Notes: a model not told the origin generated them from the sequence alone. A stretch of DNA of 37,629 bases from an uncultured Schlesneria sp. (GCA_903911795.1 CAIWEX010000423.1:1-37629); one strand, 5' to 3'. Shown: positions 23,065 to 33,263, counted from the stretch's first letter. Numbers and translations: made by a program.

Positions 23065-23744
23065 GACCTGCGACACTCCATCGATTCTCTGCACGGGAAG
23101 CCGGTATCCAATCAGGGCGACGGTCATCTTCGCGCCGCGGGTTCAGCCTGATTCACATGGTGACTGTGATCGGCATGATGTCGATCCTGATGACGATGTC
23201 CGGCGTCATCATTCAATCCTTGTTGCGTTCCGACCAATCGGTATCCCGGCAGGCGGCCCTGGAGATGACGTTGCTAGAACTGTCACGTCAATTCCGAGAC
23301 GACGTCCATGCGGCGAACCCGATGGACCTGAAGGAGGCCAAACCGGCGCCGACAGACTCATTGGAATTGTCGGCCCCTCGATCAAGCCGCGTGACCTATC
23401 GAGTTAAGGACGAGACGGTGATTCGTGAGTCATTTAACGGGGATCAGGCGACAGGGCGCGAAGTCTACCGCGTACCGGATTGTGGAGTTCAGTTCCGTAG
23501 CGAAGCGAGCGATGGCGACCAGGCCCGGCTACTCGCATTGGACATCGATCGATCAGGACTGACGATGACACCGCAACAAAAATCAGCCATGGGCAAACGC
23601 AAACTGACGGTTGTGGCCGAACTGGGACGAAACCTGCGAATTGCCAAACGTCAGCCAAGCATCGCGCCAAAAGCGGCTGCCGCTGAAAACCGCGATTCAA
23701 TATCGATGTCCAGCGCGGCTGATGGTGGGGAGACGCAACCATGA
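23061..23744 (+). CDS. Minor pseudopilin, GspJ-like, with His at +5
   Basis: This 227-residue protein has a leader ending SSSRRG, then FSLIHMVTVIGMMSILMTMSG. This is a class III prepilin segment in which the conserved Glu at +5 is His. The mature part (LEMTLLELSRQFRDDVHAAN, then short beta strands around VYRVPDCGVQF and LALDIDRSG) fits GspJ/PilW. The tail is alanine- and serine-rich. The start at 23061 has GGAGG 4 bases upstream and overlaps the previous stop, so the longer frame from 23037 is not used. The stop overlaps the next start. Confidence 0.85.
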   Translation: MRPATLHRFSAREAGIQSGRRSSSRRGFSLIHMVTVIGMMSILMTMSGVIIQSLLRSDQSVSRQAALEMTLLELSRQFRDDVHAANPMDLKEAKPAPTDSLELSAPRSSRVTYRVKDETVIRESFNGDQATGREVYRVPDCGVQFRSEASDGDQARLLALDIDRSGLTMTPQQKSAMGKRKLTVVAELGRNLRIAKRQPSIAPKAAAAENRDSISMSSAADGGETQP

Positions 23745-24190
23745 AAAGAATTCATCTCCAGAACAGTCGATCGAGTGCGAGGTCATTCGGCCGGTCCCAC
23801 CCGCGTCGGGGAACAATCATCATCATTGCCATGGTCATCCTGTTGATTTTCATGGCGATCAGCACGACGCTCATCGGTTCGGTGATTCAGACCCGAACAC
23901 AATTTATTCGGGAAGAGCAGTTCCTGCAGACGTCATTGCTGGTCGACGCAGGCCTTCGCCGGGGTGTTGTACAGCTTCGTAGCGATGGCACCTACCAGGG
24001 GGAAACATGGCAGATTCCCGCAGACCCAGCGGCGGGGCTTGATTCTGCGAAGATCGTCATCGTCGTCGCCAGTGCGGCTGATGCACAAGGGGAGCAGACT
24101 GTCACTGCTACTGCGGAATACCCGGTGGGAACTCCGAATCCAATTCGAATCACGCGTGACCTTTCAATTTCACTCCGGGAGTCGCCTTGA
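23741..24190 (+). CDS. GspK/PilX-like minor pseudopilin
   Basis: This 149-residue protein has an arginine-rich leader ending HPRRG, then TIIIIAMVILLIFMAISTTLI. There is no Glu at +5, as is usual for the GspK tip subunit. The mature domain is short (about 100 residues, TRTQFIREEQFLQTSLLVDAGLRRGVVQL and a small beta part), without the large insertion of classical GspK. It begins in an ATGA overlap with the J-like gene and is the last of the three overlapping pseudopilin genes. Confidence 0.8.
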   Translation: MKRIHLQNSRSSARSFGRSHPRRGTIIIIAMVILLIFMAISTTLIGSVIQTRTQFIREEQFLQTSLLVDAGLRRGVVQLRSDGTYQGETWQIPADPAAGLDSAKIVIVVASAADAQGEQTVTATAEYPVGTPNPIRITRDLSISLRESP

Positions 24191-24401
24191 TGAAGGTCGT
24201 TTTCATTTCGCTAACTAAGTCATGTCGGCAACGTCGATTTCGGGCCATCATCCACTGGACGACAGCGTCTGATTGATCGAGCCAGAAAACAAGCCGCATC
24301 GCAGCACTCGTACAAACGCAGCACTTCTATCGGCGCAAGCCCGATGAGGGCCGAAAACTCGCTACCGCAATTTTGTCCGAACTATCAAAAGGAATTCTTC
24401 C

Positions 24402-25328
24402 ATGCCTCACAAGCAAGCCTCAACACCCCGTCATCCTCGCCGCGGATTCACTCTGATTGAACTACTGGTCGTGATCGCAATCATCGCGGTCTTAATCGCC
24501 CTGCTGCTCCCCGCTGTGCAGCAGGCACGCGAGGCGGCACGCCGAACGCAGTGTAAAAACAATCTTTCTCAAATTGGTCTGGCCCTGCATAACTACCTGA
24601 TGACACACCAGACATTGCCGCCGGGAACACAAAACCCGACTGGTCCGATCATCTCAGTGGAAGGTGGCGGTCATCACATGGGTTGGATCACACAGATCCT
24701 GCCGTTCCTGGATCAGACTGCAGCCGCCAACAAGATCGACTTCAACCAGTCGGTCTACGCCGAACAAAATCGCCGCGTCCGGAAGCACTTTATTCCAGCG
24801 CTGATGTGTACGTCCGACCCAGCACCAACACGCGGAGAAAAGGAAGCAACCCCGTCAAGTTATTGTGGAATTCACAATGACTACGAAACCCAGATCGACG
24901 TCAAGCAAAATGGAGTTCTGTTCCTGAACAGCTCAGTACGGGCGATGCAGGTACTGGATGGACTCTCGAACACATTGTTTGTCGCCGAGACACGGATTGG
25001 AACGCAGTCGAAATCAGACCTGGGATGGATGTCTGGAACGTCAGCGACGTTACGCAATCCCGTGATCTGGTTGAATCAATCGACACCCGATGCTGCGCCG
25101 AACTATCAGACGCACGCCCTTCCCGAAAGGATCGGAACAGAGATGGCGAATCAACAAAAGGCGACACAACCCCCAGAGTTCGTGGGCGGGTTCGGCAGTT
25201 GGCATACTGGCGGATATCATACAGTGATTGGTGACGGTTCGGTTCGCTTCATCTCCAGTAACATCAATTCTGGCGTCCTTCGCAATATGGCCCACAAATC
25301 GGATGGCGAACTGATTGAAGAGTTTTGA
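24402..25328 (+). CDS. DUF1559 pseudopilin-like protein
   Basis: This 308-residue protein has a canonical class III prepilin leader: RRG then FTLIELLVVIAIIAVLIALLL, with Glu at +5. The planctomycete DUF1559 signature PAVQQAREAARRTQCKNNL follows. The DUF1559 body is intact (LPPGTQN, WITQILPFLDQ, VADLSNTLFV-type DGLSNTLFVAETR), and the C-terminal H..GDGSVRFI box is present. The ATG at 24402 has AAAAGGA upstream. Planctomycetes carry dozens of these proteins; next to this assembly cluster it is a candidate major pseudopilin. The 210 bases separating it from the K-like gene hold no gene. Confidence 0.93.
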   Translation: MPHKQASTPRHPRRGFTLIELLVVIAIIAVLIALLLPAVQQAREAARRTQCKNNLSQIGLALHNYLMTHQTLPPGTQNPTGPIISVEGGGHHMGWITQILPFLDQTAAANKIDFNQSVYAEQNRRVRKHFIPALMCTSDPAPTRGEKEATPSSYCGIHNDYETQIDVKQNGVLFLNSSVRAMQVLDGLSNTLFVAETRIGTQSKSDLGWMSGTSATLRNPVIWLNQSTPDAAPNYQTHALPERIGTEMANQQKATQPPEFVGGFGSWHTGGYHTVIGDGSVRFISSNINSGVLRNMAHKSDGELIEEF

Positions 25329-25341
25329 TTGGTGGCACCTG

Positions 25342-26529
25342 TCAGTAATCGCTCGCGATACGAATCATGGCGGTTTGGCCGGGATTGTAGTTGCCGATTC
25401 CCGAGGCATATTCGACAGCACGGCCAAAGATCCAGCCGAATTCCAATCGGCTGGCGTGGCGCTTGTCGCCTCGGTTTTCGTACCCGATGAAGACTCGATA
25501 GTCTCGTAATGTGACGATGTCCTGAACGGCACCCGTACGCTGGATCGTGAACGAGTTTCCTCCGAGTTCCGCCGAGACAAATCCCCAGTGACGGCCCTGG
25601 TCAGCCTGGCTCAGTCGCCAGGCGGCTTTTGGTCGCGGAAAGACGAGATTGTAGTCGGCACTGCCATCGACAGGTCGATAGATCACACCTGCGACAGGAA
25701 GCAGATGAATGTCTTCTCGGTCCAGATCCGTCAGCCCGGCAACCAGCTTCCATTCGTCATCCAGTCGAAACGTATTGACGGCCTGCCAGGGAAGGCGAAA
25801 CAACTGATAGCTCTTGTTGGCAAAGTCCGTATTCCAGCTTGGGCAGACCACGACATCGAATGACCAGTCGTTGCCAACTTTGATCCCCGCTCCAACCTCG
25901 ACAAACAGGCTGAACAGATAGGGCGGCAAGTCGGTGGAATCGGGGCCGGTCAGCCAGCGGAATTCGTGACCGCCGTTGATACGAAATGAACCTCGATCCG
26001 CCGCCGAATAGTCGACAACGGACAGGTCGCGTCCCATCCATTCCAGCATTCCCAGTTGGTTTCCCGTCCCCGCAATCCAGCCAAAGCTCGATCGATTGTC
26101 TGCGGGTTTGATATCTGCCGGACTGGAATTGATTTCTGCTTCCTTCGCGGCACCGTCCAGAGGGACCGCATTTCCTGTTGGAGCTTTAATCGTAAATTCA
26201 TCGTTACCGGAAGCAGGCAGATCGGGTGGAAGCAGCAGATCTTCACCGTTCATTTCCGGTTCTGTATGTGTTCCCTGGCCGATGTAGGCAAACCCCGCGT
26301 CGTCATTGACCAGCCGCACTTGCAGTTCGAACGGCTTCGCAGTCCGTAAAGGCACCCGTTGAGTCATCCCTCTCGAACTCTGACGAGCTCCCAATGACGA
26401 TCGTTGCTCAAAAATCGGCCGAACCCAATTGCCGTCGTCCGGTGGCCGATTGCGTGTCATGAAATTCTCTTCGCCCCACGTCATCGGACTGAGGAAGATC
26501 AACACGGCAATGCCAGACAAAAATCGCAT
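25342..26529 (-). CDS. DUF6268-like exported outer-membrane-type protein
   Basis: This 395-residue protein begins MRFLSGIAVLIFLSPMTWG, a signal peptide. A low-complexity polar linker follows (about residues 30-145). From about 150 to the end it is beta-rich, with alternating strands and the block LDREDIHLLPVAGVIYRP followed by LVFPRPKAAWRLS, which I associate with DUF6268. It ends in an aromatic residue (IASDY), as do many outer-membrane barrels. It is convergent with the DUF1559 gene (13 bases apart). The start is uncertain: ATG at 26529 lacks a good ribosome site and an in-frame TTG is at 26538. It may form the outer-membrane side of the adjacent system; that is inference. Confidence 0.75.
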   Translation of the reverse strand: MRFLSGIAVLIFLSPMTWGEENFMTRNRPPDDGNWVRPIFEQRSSLGARQSSRGMTQRVPLRTAKPFELQVRLVNDDAGFAYIGQGTHTEPEMNGEDLLLPPDLPASGNDEFTIKAPTGNAVPLDGAAKEAEINSSPADIKPADNRSSFGWIAGTGNQLGMLEWMGRDLSVVDYSAADRGSFRINGGHEFRWLTGPDSTDLPPYLFSLFVEVGAGIKVGNDWSFDVVVCPSWNTDFANKSYQLFRLPWQAVNTFRLDDEWKLVAGLTDLDREDIHLLPVAGVIYRPVDGSADYNLVFPRPKAAWRLSQADQGRHWGFVSAELGGNSFTIQRTGAVQDIVTLRDYRVFIGYENRGDKRHASRLEFGWIFGRAVEYASGIGNYNPGQTAMIRIASDY

Positions 26530-26612
26530 CAAGGACAAGCTCGCGAATCAACAGATCTGGTGAAGACTTCAACGGGAATAGAGGTGCCAGATATCACTTC
26601 AGACAAAACCGG

Positions 26613-26882
26613 TCAATTGCGGGGTGCAGCCGTCGCCAGACGACATTCATTTCCGGTGTACCCTGCAAACGGTTCTGCGGTGGGGACTTGGATCTGAGGC
26701 CGAGGAATGTCTTGTTCAAAGAAATCTAGAAGAACTTGAACCGGCTCGTCGACGCTTTCGGCAGAAATCGCCTTTCGAACGGTGGCTGCCGACTTCGGAC
26801 TTGCATCGGGCCCCCAGTCGCCCAAATGAAACCATTTGCCGAGACGTGGATCCTCGTCACCCTTGTCGTGTTGAGTTATCAT
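26613..26882 (-). CDS. Possible short protein of unknown function
   Basis: A frame of 89 codons begins MITQHDKGDEDPRLGKWFHL and runs through VQVLLDFFEQDIPRP to ATAAPRN and a stop. The codon choice looks like that of neighbouring genes, which is the only support. There is no obvious ribosome site, and the family is not recognised. It may also be the tail of a broken gene, because the 120 bases upstream on the minus strand give no continuation. It lies in the 470-base gap between the DUF6268-like and STN-like genes. Confidence 0.35.
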   Translation of the reverse strand: MITQHDKGDEDPRLGKWFHLGDWGPDASPKSAATVRKAISAESVDEPVQVLLDFFEQDIPRPQIQVPTAEPFAGYTGNECRLATAAPRN

Positions 26883-27008
26883 CCACACAGTATCAAGACA
26901 CCGTGTCGTAGAGAATGAGCAAGCCCCTTTGCCGTCTTGATCCTCCGTAGGTGAGACGTCTCCTGCCAGAAGCTGATTTGAAACATTCCTCGAACAAGAT
27001 TCCAGAAA

Positions 27009-28100
27009 ATGCTCATACGTTCACTGATCGCTTTGTTGGCAGTATTTTTCCTGGCGATTCCAGCAGTCACTGACGCTCAACTGAGAACGGACAAGCGTCT
27101 TCAGGAGAAGGTGTCGATCGACGTCAAGGATAAGCCGACGGAGGAATTCCTGCGTGAACTGGGTGAGAAATACAAGATCCCAGTCGATCTTGATCCGTCG
27201 ATCCCGGATGTTGCCCCCGGTCCAATCACCTTGACGGCGGATGGCATCACCCTTGGTTCTGTGATCCATCTGGCATGCGAATCACAGTTTCTCGTCGCAA
27301 CGATGGAGAAGGGGAGACTGGCGGTAATGTCACGCGAAAAGGACGAATTAAATCTAGTCGTCCGTGATTATCCGCTGGCACAACTTGGCCCCGGTATTGA
27401 CCCGCAGACCTTGTCCGTCGGCCTGACCGAAATGACCTCAGGGTTCTGGAAGGATGTGGATGGTGAAGGAGGAGAAATTGCCGCAATCAATCCGCAGACG
27501 TTTCGAATTCGTCAGACGCGTTTTGTTCACGCCGAATTGCAAAGTGTCTTTGATCTGATCACTGCAGCAAACGGACGTCCTCGCCCGCCGACTGTTCAGG
27601 AACGCAGTGAACAGGCACTCCTCAAGAAACTCAACACTCCTTCACAGTTTTCCGCAGAAGAAACCCCTTTGCCCGAGTTACTCGAACAATTACTTCGGAA
27701 GAATGGTATTCCCTATTGGATCGATGCGACGGGTCTTTCAGATGAGGGGCTAAATCTGTTGATAATGAACTCCAAGTTTGCGGCGTCGAAGAAGCTGTCA
27801 ACGGCGATGCGATTGGACGCTATCGCAACGCAGCATCAACTCTCCTGGACTGTTGCGGATGAACTGGTTCAGATCACTTCAGCTGCCAAGGCGGACGAAA
27901 CGATGATCAACCGGTTGTATGATGTCCGACGAGCGAATGTCCCTGCGGCCGCACTCGCAGAGCAAATCGTTCGGAATAAAGAACTTGGAAAATGGATGAT
28001 CGTTGACGAGGAAGGGGGAAGCATCCTGCCGCTGGGGACAGGACTGCTGATTCGCCAGAACGCCAAAGCACATGCAAAGATTGCCAAGCTGCTCAATTGA
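27009..28100 (+). CDS. Exported protein with STN/secretin-N-like modules
   Basis: This 363-residue protein has a signal peptide MLIRSLIALLAVFFLAIPAVTDA. It then has two or three modules with the betaalpha pattern of STN / secretin N-domains. They are residues about 35-110 (KVSIDVKDKPTEEFLREL ... ITLTADGITLGSVIHLACESQFL), about 215-290 (PLPELLEQLLRKNGIPYWID ... LSTAMRLDAIATQHQLSWTV) and about 300-360 (DVRRANVPAAALAEQIV ... LLIRQNAKAHAKIAKLLN). It lacks a secretin barrel, so it would be a soluble periplasmic protein. Its place after the pseudopilus genes suggests a periplasmic connector role, but such proteins are also scattered elsewhere in planctomycetes. Confidence 0.75.
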   Translation: MLIRSLIALLAVFFLAIPAVTDAQLRTDKRLQEKVSIDVKDKPTEEFLRELGEKYKIPVDLDPSIPDVAPGPITLTADGITLGSVIHLACESQFLVATMEKGRLAVMSREKDELNLVVRDYPLAQLGPGIDPQTLSVGLTEMTSGFWKDVDGEGGEIAAINPQTFRIRQTRFVHAELQSVFDLITAANGRPRPPTVQERSEQALLKKLNTPSQFSAEETPLPELLEQLLRKNGIPYWIDATGLSDEGLNLLIMNSKFAASKKLSTAMRLDAIATQHQLSWTVADELVQITSAAKADETMINRLYDVRRANVPAAALAEQIVRNKELGKWMIVDEEGGSILPLGTGLLIRQNAKAHAKIAKLLN

Positions 28101-28214
28101 GGCGTTTAAGAATGAATTCTCACGAATTCTGCTACGACAGTGCAGCTGTTCGGTTTCGGCCGTACCGCGATTTCACAGTTGACGTTCATTAAAATCGTCA
28201 CTCGTCTTGGGTGG

Positions 28215-28242
28215 CACTGGCGGCAGTCTTGGGCCGCCAGTG
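28215..28242 (+). repeat. Hairpin repeat, conserved-loop family, copy 2
   Basis: CACTGGCGGC - AGTCTTGG - GCCGCCAGTG: perfect 10-bp stem with an 8-base loop, preceded by GGGTGG. The stem is identical to the copy at 37574-37601. It lies between two convergent genes; no U-run follows. Confidence 0.8.
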
Positions 28243-28322
28243 TCTTACGCATCTCGCCCGCCGCCCGTCCGCTCGCGCCACCCGCAGATTCATCGATTCA
28301 AAAATCGTTCGGCGTGGAAAAC

Positions 28323-29648
28323 TCAGATCAGTTCGCTGATCGGTCGGATTCCGGGATCCAAGACTGGCAGGCGACGTCCTGAGATATCGTTGATCGACGG
28401 ATCTTCACCGAGCCCCACTGTATGGTACAGCGTGGCCAGCACCTGTTGATAATGCAGCGGACGGTCGACGACATCACTCCCCAATTTGTCCGTGGATCCC
28501 AGAATCTGGCCGACTTTCAGGCCGCCGCCGCATAGCAACGCGTGTCCGACGCGCGGCCAGTGGTCTCGGCCTGCATCCTTGTTGATTTTCGGCGTACGAC
28601 CAAATTCGCCCCAGACGCACACCGTCACATCCTGATCCAACCCGCGATCATAAATGTCGTTGACAAGTGCCGAGATCCCCTTGTCGAACAGCGGCAAGTG
28701 ATCTTTCAGATATTTGAAATTGTTGCCGTGAGTGTCCCAGAATCCATACGCGACGGTGACACAACGGACTCCCGATTCCACCAGTCGACGTGCGGCGAGC
28801 AACTGGTCATTCCACATGGGTGCGCCATCGCCAAGATGCTTTGACGATCCAACTCCGTAACGTTCACGAATGCGCGGGTCTTCCTTCGTCACGTCCAGTG
28901 CATTCACGAGTCGGCTGCTGGTCAGCACGTCAAAGGCCTTGCCGTATGTCGCGTCCATATTGCGGACGGGACTGGCATCGGCCTCGCGCCGAAAGCGATC
29001 CATGGAATCGAGCAGCTTGCGGCGGTTGCCCAGTTGTCCTGGTTCCACAAACCGCAACTTCATACTCGCCAGATCTTCGCCGTCGGCCTGGACTGAACGA
29101 TGAGCCGGGCCCAAGACGCCTGACTTCGGGCTGTTATAGGGCTTATGCTGCATTGTCGGAAAGAGATCGACGAACGCGGGGACAGCAGGATCGGATTGCC
29201 CGAGTTTGTGCGACAGGATCGAACCGAAGTTGGGCTTCCCTTCGCGATTGCTCTGGTCCATCGGGTAGCCGGTGACGTTCTGAAAACTGCTGTGCTCGTC
29301 ACGCAGCCCGACGATCGACCGAACCACCGACATGCGGTGGACACATTGCGATGTCAGGGGAAGCAGTTCTCCGACCTGGTATCCCGGCAGACTGGTATCG
29401 ATGCCGTTGAATTCGCCCCGAATTTCCTTGGGGGCATCCAGCTTCAGATCGAATGTATCCTGATGTGCCAGTCCACCGCTGAGGTACACCATGATGACGG
29501 ACTTGTTCGAGGAACTTCCCCGATTCGCTTCTGCCTGAAGGATCTGCGGCATCGTCAGGCCACCGACCGCCAGAGAACCGATTTGCAGAAAGGATCGCCG
29601 GGGAATGCCATCGCAGCATCGAAACGGCATGCCAGTCAGGGATAACAT
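28323..29648 (-). CDS. DUF1501 family exported protein
   Basis: This 441-residue protein starts with a twin-arginine signal (RRSFLQIGSLAVGGL). The DUF1501 sulfatase/phosphatase-like fold shows in VIMVYLSGGLAHQDTFDLK, the conserved SVVRSIVGLRDEHSSFQNVTGY region, WDTHGNNF, and the C-terminal VCVWGEFGRTPKINKDAGRDHWP block. The metal-ligand-type Asp/His residues are present. These proteins are abundant in planctomycetes, usually encoded with DUF1549/DUF1553 cytochrome-type partners; none is visible here. The start at 29648 has GGAG 7 bases upstream and is preferred over the GTG at 29651. Exported via Tat; substrate unknown. Confidence 0.93.
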   Translation of the reverse strand: MLSLTGMPFRCCDGIPRRSFLQIGSLAVGGLTMPQILQAEANRGSSSNKSVIMVYLSGGLAHQDTFDLKLDAPKEIRGEFNGIDTSLPGYQVGELLPLTSQCVHRMSVVRSIVGLRDEHSSFQNVTGYPMDQSNREGKPNFGSILSHKLGQSDPAVPAFVDLFPTMQHKPYNSPKSGVLGPAHRSVQADGEDLASMKLRFVEPGQLGNRRKLLDSMDRFRREADASPVRNMDATYGKAFDVLTSSRLVNALDVTKEDPRIRERYGVGSSKHLGDGAPMWNDQLLAARRLVESGVRCVTVAYGFWDTHGNNFKYLKDHLPLFDKGISALVNDIYDRGLDQDVTVCVWGEFGRTPKINKDAGRDHWPRVGHALLCGGGLKVGQILGSTDKLGSDVVDRPLHYQQVLATLYHTVGLGEDPSINDISGRRLPVLDPGIRPISELI

Positions 29649-29800
29649 CACGCGACTCCGGCAAAAAAACGGGCGGGGTGGGCGAGGAAGGCTATTCGGG
29701 TTGTCGGCAGAGGATTGTCGACAACTTCACGTAAACATCGGAATTCTGCAATGCGAATGCCGCAACGTCAACAGTGATTGTCGTTTGAGAACAAAAGTGA

Positions 29801-29842
29801 AGACCGCAGGTCTCGGGTGGTGCGAGAGACGTGCGGTCTTTT
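29801..29842. terminator. Strong hairpin after the Flp-like gene
   Basis: AGACCGCAGGTCTCG pairs with CGAGAGACGTGCGGTCT (small bulge), with a loop of about 7 bases. A T-run follows directly on the plus strand, and TTCACTTTTG follows on the minus strand. It lies downstream of the 29936-30244 gene, which is the likely user. Confidence 0.65.
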
Positions 29843-29935
29843 GATCACTGTTGAATATCGTCGCGAAGACTGAGGTGCAGTCAGGAGAGAAGCGATGACT
29901 TCAACGTCATTTCGGGAGCATTTGCAAGTTAAAAA

Positions 29936-30244
29936 TCATTCCGAGTATTCGCCACGGCCTTCGAAACCCTGGACGTCACAGGTGTTGTCGCAGTGATCGA
30001 TGTTGTCGCGGAATTCGGTGCCGCTGGAGTAGCCTTGGCAACCGAGGATTCCCTTGACGCAGTAGGTCTGATTCATGGATCCAATCGCGGAGCCGACGTC
30101 TTCCAGTTCGTTGTTGACGTTCAGAGCGACTTCCGACAGGCCAACAATCATTCCGAGGACAGCGATCGTTGAAACCAGGACCAATTCAGCAGAGATGATG
30201 AAACCAGCTTCGTCGTTGATCAGGGTGGCGAAAACGTTTGACAT
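29936..30244 (-). CDS. Flp-pilin-like small membrane protein (planctomycete type)
   Basis: This 102-residue protein begins MSNVFATLINDEAGFIISAELVLVSTIAVLGMIVGLSEV. A short leader is followed by one hydrophobic helix containing an Ala-Glu-Leu, as in Flp/TadE-like pilins. NNELEDVGSAIGSMNQTY follows, with a C-terminal part carrying five cysteines. The start at 30244 is set by AAAGGA 8 bases upstream; the longer frame from 30364 is unlikely. Similar short proteins recur in planctomycete genomes, usually as orphan genes, as here. No Tad genes are nearby. A pilin-like role is inferred from the N-terminus only. Confidence 0.75.
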   Translation of the reverse strand: MSNVFATLINDEAGFIISAELVLVSTIAVLGMIVGLSEVALNVNNELEDVGSAIGSMNQTYCVKGILGCQGYSSGTEFRDNIDHCDNTCDVQGFEGRGEYSE

Positions 30245-31018
30245 GGTGTTGGTCCTTTCTGGGACTTGATTCAGGATTCGTTCGAGCGGCCCTGCTGACC
30301 GTCTCGTGTTGTTTGTTTGAGTGATTCGCAGGATGAACATGCTGTAAAGCAGATTGAATGCCAATTCGATTTTTTGTTCATTTCTCGTGACGCGAGCCAG
30401 CGATTTTATTCTCTAAAATATTATCTGGAAACATGTTGCGAATAATTAGCATTGGCGACGCGAGAATTGGCAGGTGGCTTCGACGAATGATGCCAAGACG
30501 CCACATTCGGCTGATTCAAAGCATAGGTTCGACGCTGAAAACTGTTGTCCAGAAACAGGTTCCGCAGCGCACCATCGGCCTGCACCTGGATGATGCGAAG
30601 ACTCCACAGAATTCAGAGGGTCGACCGCTGATGAACAATGATGAACGCTGATGGGGAATGTGTTCTGTTTGGGCTGAATGCCCAAACTCACATCACACAG
30701 TTTTGAGTCACATCAACTATTCATCTCCGAAATAGACCTGCAGCAGACAGTATCCCGCGAGCCAACGAAGCCGGTTGCAGATTGCATGAAGAGCATCTTT
30801 CCATCTCCTGATGATCTTGATTTATCAGCGTTCATTAGCGTTTATCAGCGGTTCCCTCGCATTTCATCCCGGAATTGATGGCGATTCCAAAACGATCCGC
30901 CGTTACGTAGATTGAAATCGATTTTCTCGATCACCTATTCGTCGGGTGGAAAACCGGTGGAGTGTCGTCGAACAGGTCAGCAACAAGAGTTGGATTCGTG
31001 TTTCAGGAGATTTCGCTG
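30245..31018. other. 770-base stretch without a convincing gene
   Basis: Short frames occur, but none has a ribosome site or protein-like composition. At 30628-30655 there is ATGAACAATGATGAACGCTG, and at 30823-30851 the related inverse TTATCAGCGTTCATTAGCG then TTTATCAGCGG. These are pieces of a common degenerate intergenic repeat. The left end should contain the promoter of the Flp-like gene. Confidence 0.5.
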
Positions 31019-31492
31019 ATGTCGGATGCTCCCGCCCCTGACTTTGCCGTGACGCATCGCCATTTTGCCTCCACGTGTTTTAACCAGGTCTGGTCACTGT
31101 TGGACAAGACGAATCGGACGCCGGACGAGGACCGGCAGATGGTATTGCTGGCGTTTGCCTCGCTTTATCACTGGACTCAGCGTCCGGAATGTGCCAATCA
31201 GCAACTTTCCGTGGGGTACTGGCAGATCTCACGAGTGCATGCGGTCTTGAGCCTGGCAGATGAGGCTTTGCGATATGCCGACATTTGCAATTCCCTCAGT
31301 CAGAATCTGCCCCCATTTTACCGGGGTTATGCCTTGGAAGCCGTGGCACGCGCCACCGCGCTGGCCGGAAAAATTCCGCAGGCACGGCTTGCGTACGGCG
31401 AGGCGACTGGATTGCTGAACGAAATCGCCGACGCTGATGAGCGTCACCTCCTGGCACAGGATCTGGCCTCGATCGCTTTGCCAGAGAACTAA
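31019..31492 (+). CDS. Small helical-repeat (TPR-like) protein
   Basis: This 157-residue, all-helical, soluble protein contains HRHFASTCFNQVWSLLDK, RTPDEDRQMVLLAFASLYHW, VGYWQISRVHAVLSLADEAL and RGYALEAVARATALAGK. These are paired helices in the style of TPR-like repeats, with a YALEAVARA core. The start at 31019 is chosen for the AGGAG 9 bases upstream; the frame is open from 30962. Homologues of this size occur in several phyla without a known role (from memory). It stands alone, upstream of ahcY. Confidence 0.75.
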   Translation: MSDAPAPDFAVTHRHFASTCFNQVWSLLDKTNRTPDEDRQMVLLAFASLYHWTQRPECANQQLSVGYWQISRVHAVLSLADEALRYADICNSLSQNLPPFYRGYALEAVARATALAGKIPQARLAYGEATGLLNEIADADERHLLAQDLASIALPEN

Positions 31493-31876
31493 ATGACCGT
31501 GCGCGATTATGGTTGTTGCGGTGGTGCCACTGCTTCGGAGTCCTCGGAGAAGCAGTGGCTTCGCGGCGACATCCTCCTTGACCTTCGAGCAAAATCGCGC
31601 ACGATCATTTTAACTTGCACATCGGGCTGCAAATATTGTCTCCCGCGTTTTCTTCCTCAACACCTGCCAACGAGGGCGACATCGCTGGACAGTCACGCTA
31701 CAATCTTGCGACTCATCGTGGATGGCCCGGATGTGGGAGGCGTTTCTAACGTCCCTGCAGTCAATGATCCAGACGCGTCAAAAGCGTGCTGAACGACCCG
31801 CCAGACGCGTCCAATGACAATTTTTGGAACGATCATGTGGATTGTTCCGCTATCGGCTTCAGGAGGATATTTGGAT
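31493..31876. other. Upstream region of ahcY
   Basis: These 384 bases contain no credible gene. They hold a hairpin repeat (31526-31559) and, at the end, AGGAGG 10 bases before the ahcY ATG. I looked for the SAH riboswitch fold and did not see its core. Confidence 0.5.
31526..31559 (+). repeat. Hairpin repeat, conserved-loop family, copy 3
   Basis: GCCACTGCTTC and GAAGCAGTGGC form a perfect 11-bp stem around GGAGTCCTCGGA. The loop centre AGTCCTCGG resembles AGTCTTGG of copy 2, while the stem is different and still fully paired. It is preceded by GGTGGT. Confidence 0.65.
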
Positions 31877-33235
<1,359 letters not shown>

Positions 33236-33263
33236 ATCTGGTTTCGCCAGATGATTTTCATCG

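Noticed and set aside
28323-28380. CRISPR or other direct-repeat array
   Set aside because: No regularly spaced direct repeats were found here or elsewhere. The repeats in the window are single hairpins or a three-unit nine-base tandem.
31560-31876. SAH riboswitch upstream of ahcY
   Set aside because: Such an element would fit the gene, but I could not find the conserved core and pairing of the known SAH riboswitch. Only a repeat hairpin is present, just upstream.
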